Shown piece after piece: positions 35,781 through 44,639 of a stretch of 64,000 nt of DNA; position 1 is the stretch's first letter, and the number at the start of each line of letters is the position of its first letter. This stretch comes from Hoeflea_A sp965228785. Its GTDB lineage: Bacteria > Pseudomonadota > Alphaproteobacteria > Rhizobiales > Rhizobiaceae. The notes under the pieces are model-generated. The model did not search any database. It saw only the letters and a list, made by a program, of their open reading frames with translations, and was not told the origin of the DNA. Position numbers and translations under genes: made by a program. The stretch spans positions 2,170,001 through 2,234,000 of the forward strand of contig CBDDIF010000001.1 of the NCBI GenBank assembly GCA_965228785.1. The letters are read 5' to 3'.

Positions 35781-38700
35781 TCAGGTCAGCGTGTCGAAAG
35801 CGCTGTCGAGGACGCTCTGCGTGTCGAAGCTCGGCTGCTGAACCTGAATGTCGTTCAAATCCAGATCGAGGCCATCGGCCTCGGTCCAGCGGGCCGGCAT
35901 GGTGACGCCCAGCGTCATGTCCGGCCCGAATTCGCCCAGCGTGCGTTCCCACGGGCCGAAGGTTTTCGAGATTTCCTTGACGACGAGGTCGACCCCGGCG
36001 GTGACGGACGCCTCGATACCGATACGGAATTTCGGCTGCGCTTCGACGCGGGCGGAAGCATCGAGTTCCAGACCGGTTGCCTGTGACCAGTTGACCTCGA
36101 CGTCGAGGCCGCCCTCGATCCCGAGTCCCAAATCGCCGGTAATGCCGACTCGGCCACGCACGAAGGCGACCGCCGCGCGAGCGGTCAGATTGGCACCGAT
36201 GCCCAACCGGAAGCCGGCATAGGCCGGGACGACGAAACTGGCGCTGCCGGTGACCGTGGCATCCTGAGGCGCGGCCAGGTCCATCTCGGCGCCAAGCACG
36301 GCATTTTCAAGTGTGCCCGGTCCGATCCAGGCGTCGAAATCGATATATCCATCGGCGCTGGCGAAAATTCCGAAACCGATGCCGCCTAGCGACAGGCCCC
36401 AGATAGGAAACTCCGGTGTTTCCAAGCCGAGAAGTCGGCGGTTGTATTCCATCCGCTCGAAGACTTCGAAACTTGGCGGCAGGGCGATTTCGCCGGAGAT
36501 GATAACCCGACCATCGGGTGTGTATTCGAGCCCGGCGGTTCCTGTGAGGATGCCGAATGTCATTGATGCGGTGCCGCGACCCCAGGCGGTGAAGGTATCG
36601 GTGACGGTGCCTTCGACCGGTCGTCCTTCCTCGTCGATCGGCATGTTGGTCACGGTGACATCGATGGTTCCAGTGGCCGGACCGGCGGCGACCTGTCCTT
36701 CCCCATGAATGAGGATAGCGCCGGCATTGTAAGAGACATCGATCGTACCGGACGCGGCCGGCGCGGTGATGTCCGCCGAGCCGGAGCCGGCGACAACCCA
36801 CAAGCCGGTTTCGGGATTGCGGTTTGCCGAGATCGATACCATCGCGTTGGAGATCCCCGGCAGCCGGTCGACCGGCAATGGGATATCGTCGGCAGCGATG
36901 GTCAGGCCTTCCTGCGGCGTGTAGCCGACAGTGATCGCGGAGCCGGACAGCGGACCGCCAAGATCGAGCCGGCCGGTGACGCCGAGAGAATCGTTGGAGA
37001 AGGTGACCGTGACCTCGCCGCCTTCGATCCCGGGCAGGGCCTCGGACTGGACACCTAAGGTGGCGGTGCCGCTCAGCTGATCGTTGTTGAACGAATAGGA
37101 AAGCGACAGCTCCGCCGGATTGAGGAAATCCATGTCGAGCTGGAATGCGCCGGACAGGATGACATCGTCGCGCTCGACGCGCGCGGCCAATTGACCTGAG
37201 CCGACGGACGCAACGACGAGATTGGCCAGACCCTCGACGAAGAAACCGTTTTCGCCGACACCGAGATTGAGCGCAGCTTCGGTGACTTCGAGCGGTCCGA
37301 AATTGAGGCTCTCCGTTGGAACCGGGAAGGAAATGAAAACATCGGTGCCGTGGATCATCACCGGGATCCGCAGGCCCGGAAAAAGGAACTTTGTTGCCGC
37401 GATTTCGCCGACGCCGACCAGGATACCGTTTGCGTCGAGCCCCATTTCGGAAAAGGTGACCGGACTGAGCTTGGTAAAGGTGGCTCCGTGGAAGAGGCGA
37501 AGAAGCTGCTCGCGGTTTGCGTAACCGGCAGCGCCAAGATGCGGCTGCGCCATCACGTCGATATCCTGCTCGGTTGTCGACTGGAACAGGTCGCCTTTCT
37601 TTCGCTTTTGGCGGGCGATGCGCAGATGCAGTGCGTGAGCGGGGTCGTCGGATGATCCAGGCGGGTCGTAGGTTGGGTTGCCGACCAGAACGAGACCGGG
37701 GAAGAAGAAATTCGGACGACGCACGGAGCCGTCGCGGTTGATGTTGAACTTCGCAAACTTGCCGCCCTGTTCATTGGGAAACACCAGAAACTGCGACGGC
37801 ATGGTGCCGGGCTCGAATTTCAATCCGAGGTCGATCAGCTTCTGATCGTCGAGGGGTCGCGTGACCCTCAGGTGTTCGGCGTTCTGGATCTGCGCCCTCG
37901 TCCAGTAGGCGTTGCGCGGCGCCCGGGCGAAACCGCGGCCGCTTTTGACTTCACGAAAGACATAGGTCCAGCTCTGGCGGGTGGCCGTGACGCCGGCGAC
38001 GCTTGCCGGCGGCAGCCGTGAGTCGCTCTTGATCGTGTCGTCCCGGTGAGCCGCGTCGAGCAGTTCCCGGGCATTGTCGCGCACTCGGTTCTTGATCTGG
38101 TTGCCGACATTCTGGTTGTAGTCGGATTTGAGCAGCCACATGTTGAGTGCGCTGTCTGCACCGCCCAATTGCCATTCCAGAATGTGGTCGGCATCGAGCG
38201 ACGCCTCGCCACCCCCCTGGGTCCATTGCGGCCGTAAACCCAAATCGCTGCCGGCGATTTCCGGAACGGTGCCGATCAGAAGCGAGCTCGGATTTTGCCC
38301 ACTGCCGCGGCGCAGGAAATAGACCTTCTGACCGTCCTTTTGAACGTCGGCCGCGTCTTCGTACTGTGCCAGGTGCTCGGTCAGCCCGCGCGCGACTGCT
38401 TCAGCCCAGTTGGATTGCGCATGGGCCGTCCAGACTTCGAAGGCCTTGCTGCTGGGATCACGGGCCGGAACCGGAGCCAACCGATATTGCGAACCGGCCG
38501 CCGGCAACGTCCCGCTGGTGGCCGCCGGTGAATTCTGGCCACCCGCGGCGCCCTTGAGCGCGCCGACCAGCTCCGGCAGCTCCAGCTCAGGCAGTTCGAT
38601 CTCCCGTTTGGCGAGATCGATCTTGCCTTTCTGCGGATGCTCGAACGAGTCAGGCGGCGGCGGTTCGTCCGTTTCGCGTTGGTCGTTGTCCGGTTCGATG

Positions 38701-39437
38701 TCGGAATTGCCTGCGCCGGTATCGCGCTGGATCCGCGCCGGTTGGGCGTGACCCGAACCGCCTGCCTGCTGCACCGTATGGGTGAGTTCGTGGGCGAGCA
38801 GCCGCTGGCCGGGCCTGGTGTGCGGCCGGTACTGCCCGGCGCCGAAAAACACGTCGTTGCCGACAGTGAAAGCTCTGGCACGCAGGTCCCGGGCGGCGTT
38901 GGCCGCCCTTGCGCCGTCGTGGATGCGCACGTTGGAAAAGTCGCGGCCAATGCCGCCTTCCATTGTCGAGCGTGTTCCCGGGTCCAACCGCCGAGCCGGT
39001 CCGGATCGCATGCCCGAAATTGCGGATTCGACCGTGGCAGGGGCCGTGAAGGCACCCCCGGAAGTGCCGTTCGCGGCATCGCGCTGCATCAGCAGGGACT
39101 CGGCCGGATCCTCCGGTTCCTCCGGCGGAGCAGTGCCATTTTCACGTTTGGACTGGACGAGCAGCGGTGGCGTTTCCTCCGGCTCTTCCGGCGCGCTGCC
39201 GTTGGCCTTGCGGCTGGCGGCACCGACGGTCGGCAGGGCCGAGATCGTCGCAGGTGGGATGGTGCCGGGCGGGCCAGGTCCGGAGACCACGCGATCGGCT
39301 ACTCGGTCCGCTTCTGACTCGAAACGGTCGTGCGCCGGCCCGACCTCCAGCTTGGCCTGCAGTGGCAATGCAGCATTGGCGCGGCGGGCCGGCCTCGCGG
39401 CCTCCTTCACGGCATGCTCGATCGCGCGCGTTGCCAT
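35781..39437 (-). CDS. eCIS cargo candidate: DUF4157 protein with HNH-like motif
   Basis: This 1218-residue protein is the last gene of the contractile-injection operon. DUF4157 is clear in the N-terminal part: residues 30-60 and 150-225, with GRDFSNVRIHDG, ARAFTVGNDVFFG and a zinc-like HExxH (H216-E-L-T-H220). DUF4157 proteins are known as eCIS-associated cargo or loading domains. Residues 415-445 read LDADHILEWQLGG, then N432 in LNMWLLK and N441 in DYNQN, which closely matches the HNH nuclease pattern. A beta-rich region with repeated Gly-rich strands fills residues 640-1160. A duplicated acidic segment (EEPEETPP and EEPEDPAE) lies at about 83-115. It has no signal peptide. Cargo status and nuclease activity are inferred. 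Confidence 0.82.
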   Translation of the reverse strand: MATRAIEHAVKEAARPARRANAALPLQAKLEVGPAHDRFESEADRVADRVVSGPGPPGTIPPATISALPTVGAASRKANGSAPEEPEETPPLLVQSKRENGTAPPEEPEDPAESLLMQRDAANGTSGGAFTAPATVESAISGMRSGPARRLDPGTRSTMEGGIGRDFSNVRIHDGARAANAARDLRARAFTVGNDVFFGAGQYRPHTRPGQRLLAHELTHTVQQAGGSGHAQPARIQRDTGAGNSDIEPDNDQRETDEPPPPDSFEHPQKGKIDLAKREIELPELELPELVGALKGAAGGQNSPAATSGTLPAAGSQYRLAPVPARDPSSKAFEVWTAHAQSNWAEAVARGLTEHLAQYEDAADVQKDGQKVYFLRRGSGQNPSSLLIGTVPEIAGSDLGLRPQWTQGGGEASLDADHILEWQLGGADSALNMWLLKSDYNQNVGNQIKNRVRDNARELLDAAHRDDTIKSDSRLPPASVAGVTATRQSWTYVFREVKSGRGFARAPRNAYWTRAQIQNAEHLRVTRPLDDQKLIDLGLKFEPGTMPSQFLVFPNEQGGKFAKFNINRDGSVRRPNFFFPGLVLVGNPTYDPPGSSDDPAHALHLRIARQKRKKGDLFQSTTEQDIDVMAQPHLGAAGYANREQLLRLFHGATFTKLSPVTFSEMGLDANGILVGVGEIAATKFLFPGLRIPVMIHGTDVFISFPVPTESLNFGPLEVTEAALNLGVGENGFFVEGLANLVVASVGSGQLAARVERDDVILSGAFQLDMDFLNPAELSLSYSFNNDQLSGTATLGVQSEALPGIEGGEVTVTFSNDSLGVTGRLDLGGPLSGSAITVGYTPQEGLTIAADDIPLPVDRLPGISNAMVSISANRNPETGLWVVAGSGSADITAPAASGTIDVSYNAGAILIHGEGQVAAGPATGTIDVTVTNMPIDEEGRPVEGTVTDTFTAWGRGTASMTFGILTGTAGLEYTPDGRVIISGEIALPPSFEVFERMEYNRRLLGLETPEFPIWGLSLGGIGFGIFASADGYIDFDAWIGPGTLENAVLGAEMDLAAPQDATVTGSASFVVPAYAGFRLGIGANLTARAAVAFVRGRVGITGDLGLGIEGGLDVEVNWSQATGLELDASARVEAQPKFRIGIEASVTAGVDLVVKEISKTFGPWERTLGEFGPDMTLGVTMPARWTEADGLDLDLNDIQVQQPSFDTQSVLDSAFDTLT

Positions 39438-39445
39438 AGCCTGTA

Positions 39446-40942
39446 TCAGCCCTGATCAAGTGCCTTGAACGCAGCACGCAGCAAGGTGCGCAGGAGCTTG
39501 GCTGCTTTCAGGGTCGGCAGTTCCATTCGGGTCCGCACGTCCTGCGGCTGAGACTCGCTCATGCCACGAAGCACCGAGGTCTTGTCGACGCCACGGTCCT
39601 TGAAGGCCTGTTCCAGTTTCTCACGGCTCATCTGTAGCTGGGTGAAACGATCATCGGCGGCCATGTGATCGATGACGGCGCGGAACCGTTCTCGCGTGTC
39701 CTCGCCGGGCCGGTCTTCGGCAACGCCTATGACCAGCGTGACCTTGGTGTCCGGCGTGACGGTCTCGCCCGACCGGGGCTTTTGGTCGACCACCAGGCCG
39801 ATCCGTTGCGGATCGACCGACTCGGCAGTCTCGATATTGCTGATCCCGAGTTCTGCCAGGGTGATTTTCGCCTGTGCCGGCTTGTCGCCAATGAGCGAGG
39901 GCATGACCAGCCGGTCGGCAACGCCGACTGTCAGGACAATCTCAGTTTCCTCGGTCACCACGGAGTCCTTTTTCGGCGCCTGTGCCAGCACGATGCCAAT
40001 CTTGTCGGGATCCGGCTTTTCCTCGATCTCGATCGATTCATGGGGGATGCCCGACAGCTTCTCCCTGGCGATGTCGATCGGCATGCCGACGACCTCCGGC
40101 ATGCGGATCTGGGTGGAGATACCGACAACGATGGCTACTGCCGCGCCGCGCTCAACCTGCGAGCCGGCTTCCGGGTTCTGCTCGACCACCTTGTCGACAT
40201 TGTCCTCGTCCGGTCTTGTCGTGCGCTCACCACGCGCCAATCCGGCCTTCCGCAAAGTGGCAACGGCATCGACCTCCAGCAAGCCGACGACTGGCGGCAC
40301 CGTGACCGGCTGCGGTTCAGGTTCCTCGCCATTTCCGCCATCACGGGAATCGCAAGGATCATCGGCGATCGCCAGGTTGATCTCTCGCCAAACCACCTGG
40401 CCGGCCACGTAGGTGCGTTCAACCGTGTCGCGATAGAGTGTCGCGCCAGACTTTTCGGTGACAATCAATCGCAACGGAACGTCCGCGGTGCTTGAGAAGG
40501 CGAAATCGCCGCGCTCGCCGGTGCAAGTGTGGCCTTGCCATTCGTCTTTGTCATCGACAGCGCCGACGATGAGGCCGGGGCGTGGATCACCATCTTCAAC
40601 AACGCGACCATGGAAACCGGCCTGGGCCCGGTCCGGATCGGGCGCCGGGGGGTCGACGAGCGTGCGGCTGAATTCCGCATCGAACGCCTCGGCTCGAACG
40701 TTTGCCGCCGCCAACTGCGTGTCGCGGGTCTTCGCCGCGGCGCTGTCTGCGCCGTAGCGTCCGACGGCGCGCGCCCTTTCCGCTTGCATCTGACCAAGCC
40801 GCAGGATCGACAGCGGGGCGGCCAACCCGTAGCCGGCCGCCTTGATGTGACGGGTTGCGCCCGTGAAATTGCCCATTTCGCCCAAAATGGCGTTCTGGTC
40901 GATGCGAATTGCGTCGTCGCAATTGTCGTTATTGTCGGCCAT
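39446..40942 (-). CDS. Triple PASTA-domain protein of the eCIS operon
   Basis: This 498-residue protein has three PASTA domains at about 214-276, 280-342 and 346-408 (VPPVVGLLEVDAVATLRKAGL, MPEVVGMPIDIAREKLSG, MPSLIGDKPAQAKITLAELG). Before them, residues 108-195 look like a small beta-sandwich with GFHGRVVEDGDPRPGLIVGAV. No membrane segment or kinase domain is present, unlike the usual PknB or PBP contexts. PASTA domains bind peptidoglycan fragments, and here they could be part of an outer or loading component of the particle. It lies 21 bases from the beta-helix gene and 8 from the cargo gene. Confidence 0.82.
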   Translation of the reverse strand: MADNNDNCDDAIRIDQNAILGEMGNFTGATRHIKAAGYGLAAPLSILRLGQMQAERARAVGRYGADSAAAKTRDTQLAAANVRAEAFDAEFSRTLVDPPAPDPDRAQAGFHGRVVEDGDPRPGLIVGAVDDKDEWQGHTCTGERGDFAFSSTADVPLRLIVTEKSGATLYRDTVERTYVAGQVVWREINLAIADDPCDSRDGGNGEEPEPQPVTVPPVVGLLEVDAVATLRKAGLARGERTTRPDEDNVDKVVEQNPEAGSQVERGAAVAIVVGISTQIRMPEVVGMPIDIAREKLSGIPHESIEIEEKPDPDKIGIVLAQAPKKDSVVTEETEIVLTVGVADRLVMPSLIGDKPAQAKITLAELGISNIETAESVDPQRIGLVVDQKPRSGETVTPDTKVTLVIGVAEDRPGEDTRERFRAVIDHMAADDRFTQLQMSREKLEQAFKDRGVDKTSVLRGMSESQPQDVRTRMELPTLKAAKLLRTLLRAAFKALDQG

Positions 40943-40963
40943 GTCAGCACCTGTGTTTCTGCG

Positions 40964-43900
40964 TCAGCCTTTGATCGACTGCCCGATCTGGGCAGTCTTC
41001 AGTTTCGATTGCTGCAGTGCCACGCTGTCGATGCCGCTGCAGAATTGCGGGAATGCCATGCCAAATATCGAAGTGTTGCCCTGGGCGATGCGGCCGCTCA
41101 GAGGCGCAACGACATAGAAGCAGTGGGTGCCCTGGTTCAGCGCTGTCGTGTTCATGAAATTCGATACGGTGACCGCCGACAGCAGCGAGCCGAGAATTTT
41201 CGCCTGAAAGCGGCCACCCTCAACGCGGATCGAGTTGGCCATGACGATGGCGTTGGTGAAGACGAACACCATCTCGTTTTCCGACTCGACCTGGTTGTCC
41301 TCCATCGACACGTCGTCGGCGCTGAGCAGGAACACCGCCGACAGCGACGCCGCCTGGTTCTCGCCGAAGGCGCGCAGGCTCACCTGGTTGTCGTTGAACA
41401 TGGTCTCGCCGCCGGTCAGTCGAAGCGGCTGCGCCTGCAGGTCTTGGGAAATCCGGCCGCCGAGATTGAAGAACGAGGCGAAATCCTCGCCGACTGCAAC
41501 ATTGAGAATGTTGACCACGTCGCCACCGGCGACTTCAGACAAGACTTCCAGGATGAGATAGTCGGTGAAGTCGAGATCGCCGACCGGGCTCATCAGGCGG
41601 TTGCCGATGGAGGCGGCGCCGATCCCGGCCGCTGCCAGTGCGGCGAAGGGGTTGGAAAACAGCAGGCTCTGGCCTGATCCGGTCAGTCGGTTGTCGTTGA
41701 CATGGGCCGGCCCGGCAAGGATCGCTTTGATCGCCCGGCCGCCCGACGCATGGATTTCGTTGGAGCGGCAGCTGAAGGCGGCGCGATTGACCTGTCGCCG
41801 GCTGTCATCGGACACGGTGTTGGTAGACAGCCCGCCCATGCCGAGGCCGATGACGATGCCACCACGGCGGCCGGGTCGGGGCGCGCCGCCGTCGACAAGG
41901 CCGCGGCCGTTGCGCTCAATACGGTTGTGCTCGAAGAGCAGATTTTCTCCGATGGCAACAAAGAAGCCGCAGACCGGGCTGTCATGGCCTTCGCCGCAGC
42001 CAGCGATGAGATTGTCCGTCACCTCCAGATCGGCGGCGAGCGACAGGGCGATGCCGCCCCAGCCGATGAACTGGCGCAGGATGGCGCCGAGATCCGGGAT
42101 TTCGCCACGCACGCAGTTTTCGATCCGGTTTCGCCGGATTGTCATGTTTTCTACCGCGATAGCGTCCACCGGCTCATTGACCAGTACAATCTGGAAGATC
42201 GATAGCAGGTGGGTCGAGATGCCGTTCATACCCATCTCGGCAATGTTGTTGTCTTCGATGCGGACGTTCTCCACCGGCCCCTCGGACACCGGGAACATCG
42301 GATCGGGCTGTTCGCCGTCACCGCCTGGATCGATGGGGCCAATGTCGATGCAGCCGAGATCGTTGATGATCAGCGGCGTGCCGTAATAGCCGGCAATGCC
42401 CATTTTGGCTTTGTAGTCGCTGGTGTAATTGACCCGGTTTTCGAAGGATCCCTCGATCACCGAATCGAAATTGGCACCCGGCGTCGGCCGCGCGACCATG
42501 CGCACCGAGCCGAGCGTAATGCCGTTACCGTTGCCTCCGATCAGGCGGTTACGACGGATGTTGACGCCGTCGGAGCCACCGCCGATATGAATGCCTCCCA
42601 GGCCGAGCTGCTGGCGTTGGGTGAGGTTCAGCGCGATGATCGCGGAATCCTCGACCAGCAGACCGGTGCCGAGCAGGAAGATTGCCGGCGAGACACCGGC
42701 GCCGCCACCGATGCCGTTGCTGAGCGCGTCGAGTTCGACGTGGCAGCGCCGCACGGTGTAATCGGTGCCGTCGCGGCCGGCGATGGCGCCGAAATCCGTG
42801 GCGGTGATGCGCAAATCCTCAAATAGAAGACGTTCGGGCAAATCATTGGGTGTGTTGACCAAATCCGCTTCGGCCAGGATAGCTTCGGCCTGTGTGTTTG
42901 CCATGGCGATGCGGCGGACGGTGATGTCGCTGGAGCCGAGAATGTGCAACAGCGGCGCGGCCGTGCCGTCGTCCGTCCAGCGCGTCTCGCGGCCGCAACC
43001 GGTCAGGGTGATATTTTCGAGATTGTCGATGACGACATGTTCTTCGTAGTCGCCCGGCAGGATGCAGATTTCGCCGCCTTCGGGCGGCAGCAGGTTGACC
43101 GCAACCTGGATCCGGTCGACATCGCCGTGGCTGCGGCGGCCGTCGCCGACGGTGATGCGGCAGCAGCCATTGACCCGGCAGAGCGGCCGGAACCTATGGC
43201 GGCAATCGACAATCTCGAAGGTCGGCACGCCGCCAGCCTGGCCGGTCCAGTGGATCAGCGCCAGCGGCGCCAGACGACGCCGGGGACCCATCGGTGGTTC
43301 GCCATTGTGCAGGCCCCAGGGCAGGATGCGTGCCGGGGTGTTGGTGCGGGCCGAGATGGTCCATCGGTCGCGCCGCCGGCCGTCGAGGCTGAAAGTTGCG
43401 GTGAGGCCGGTATCGCCAAGTGTCACCGGGCCCGGCGCGGTCGGCACGGTCGGCGCGCCGCCGCCACCCTGGCCGTTGGTCCACAGCCGGGCATAGAAGA
43501 AGCGGTTTTCGCCTGTGACGTCGAACTGTCCGTCGAGCGATGCGGGAAGGGCGGCCAGCCACGCCTCCCAGTCGGCCGGCACGTCGCTGGCGAGCACCAC
43601 GCTGGCGGATTCGTCATAGCCGTTTTCGATTTCGAAAAACCGTCCCATGGGTGCGGCGGCCTTTTCACCATTGGACAGAATGGCCGACCATGGCAGCAAT
43701 TCGATCGTCTGGCCGGCGAGCGGAAAGGCGAAGGCGTCGCGTGGTTCGTTGAGGAACACCAGGCGCCGGCGGTTGAAATTGTCGTCGTCCTCCACCTGGA
43801 CCCGGTACAGGGCGGCGTCGGTGCTCCAGACGAACTCGCCCGGCTGGGTAATGGCGACCCGGATCGTTTCGTTTCGGGCGCCGAGGAAACCCGGTTCGGC

Positions 43901-44578
43901 GCGCGGCGAGCAAAGGTCTTCCACCGGCTCGGTGTCGACAAAGCCGACGGTCAGTTCGGTCGATGAGACGAGTGACGCAGAACCCGGATCGAACACGGCA
44001 TCGTCGCCGATGCGCTGGATCAGTTCGGCGAAGGCTTCGGCGCAGCCGTCCTCTGGGACGTCCGTTGCCACCCGCACCCGCCGCATCGGCCGCTTGCGCC
44101 CCGTCGTGTCGACGCCGCCGAGCGCCGTTTCGATGAGCTCACCGTCCTCGAAAGCGGTGACGTGTTGCTCCCATCCTTCCAGCCAGACCAGATCGGTGCG
44201 CGTTTCGCCGGCCGCAAGTGCCGGCACGTCGGGCAGGTCCTGGTACAGGCTGCGGTCGAGCCAGTCGCGCTGGGTCGCGAAAGACTCAGAACCCGGTCCG
44301 TTTTCCACCCGAAGGCCGCCCAGATAGAAACTGCCGGCGCCATAGGTCAGGTCGTAATGCTCGTCGCCGGGTTGGATTTCGACCGATTCCACAATGAAAC
44401 CACCATCCGGCGTGCCGCCGCTGCAAATGGTCTCGGCCAGGCTCTGGCGCAACCTCAGACTGAAAATGTCAGACGCTTCGTTTTCTTCAGAGTCCAGCGG
44501 CGTGCGGCCCTGCTGGCGAACCACGGAAGAATAGAGCTGGTCGACGCGGAGCGAGTGTCGGGAAATGTCGGCGGACAT
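40964..44578 (-). CDS. DUF6519/right-handed beta-helix protein of the eCIS operon
   Basis: This 1204-residue protein begins with a DUF6519-type domain (MSADISRHSLRVDQLYSSVVRQQGR, then TPLDSEENEASD). The middle (about 100-450) is beta-rich. Residues about 490-1150 form a long parallel beta-helix of N-x-I/V-type rungs (VRIEDNNIAEM, IRRNRIENC, LEVTDNLIAGCG, LLFEHNRIERNG). Such folds occur in phage tail spikes and pectate-lyase-like proteins. In this operon it sits after the wedge gene, where a fibre or host-binding protein is often encoded, so a surface-recognition role is a fair inference. No catalytic site was identified. Confidence 0.82.
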   Translation of the reverse strand: MSADISRHSLRVDQLYSSVVRQQGRTPLDSEENEASDIFSLRLRQSLAETICSGGTPDGGFIVESVEIQPGDEHYDLTYGAGSFYLGGLRVENGPGSESFATQRDWLDRSLYQDLPDVPALAAGETRTDLVWLEGWEQHVTAFEDGELIETALGGVDTTGRKRPMRRVRVATDVPEDGCAEAFAELIQRIGDDAVFDPGSASLVSSTELTVGFVDTEPVEDLCSPRAEPGFLGARNETIRVAITQPGEFVWSTDAALYRVQVEDDDNFNRRRLVFLNEPRDAFAFPLAGQTIELLPWSAILSNGEKAAAPMGRFFEIENGYDESASVVLASDVPADWEAWLAALPASLDGQFDVTGENRFFYARLWTNGQGGGGAPTVPTAPGPVTLGDTGLTATFSLDGRRRDRWTISARTNTPARILPWGLHNGEPPMGPRRRLAPLALIHWTGQAGGVPTFEIVDCRHRFRPLCRVNGCCRITVGDGRRSHGDVDRIQVAVNLLPPEGGEICILPGDYEEHVVIDNLENITLTGCGRETRWTDDGTAAPLLHILGSSDITVRRIAMANTQAEAILAEADLVNTPNDLPERLLFEDLRITATDFGAIAGRDGTDYTVRRCHVELDALSNGIGGGAGVSPAIFLLGTGLLVEDSAIIALNLTQRQQLGLGGIHIGGGSDGVNIRRNRLIGGNGNGITLGSVRMVARPTPGANFDSVIEGSFENRVNYTSDYKAKMGIAGYYGTPLIINDLGCIDIGPIDPGGDGEQPDPMFPVSEGPVENVRIEDNNIAEMGMNGISTHLLSIFQIVLVNEPVDAIAVENMTIRRNRIENCVRGEIPDLGAILRQFIGWGGIALSLAADLEVTDNLIAGCGEGHDSPVCGFFVAIGENLLFEHNRIERNGRGLVDGGAPRPGRRGGIVIGLGMGGLSTNTVSDDSRRQVNRAAFSCRSNEIHASGGRAIKAILAGPAHVNDNRLTGSGQSLLFSNPFAALAAAGIGAASIGNRLMSPVGDLDFTDYLILEVLSEVAGGDVVNILNVAVGEDFASFFNLGGRISQDLQAQPLRLTGGETMFNDNQVSLRAFGENQAASLSAVFLLSADDVSMEDNQVESENEMVFVFTNAIVMANSIRVEGGRFQAKILGSLLSAVTVSNFMNTTALNQGTHCFYVVAPLSGRIAQGNTSIFGMAFPQFCSGIDSVALQQSKLKTAQIGQSIKG

Positions 44579-44639
44579 GGGGTTCTCCTAACTTGCCGGG
44601 TCGTGTTGGCGGCTTGCGGGTGACGGTGCTTGTGGCATC

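Noticed and set aside
40529..41677. 382-codon plus-strand open frame across the PASTA and beta-helix genes
   Set aside because: It crosses two minus-strand genes with clear domains; its composition is that of a shadow frame.
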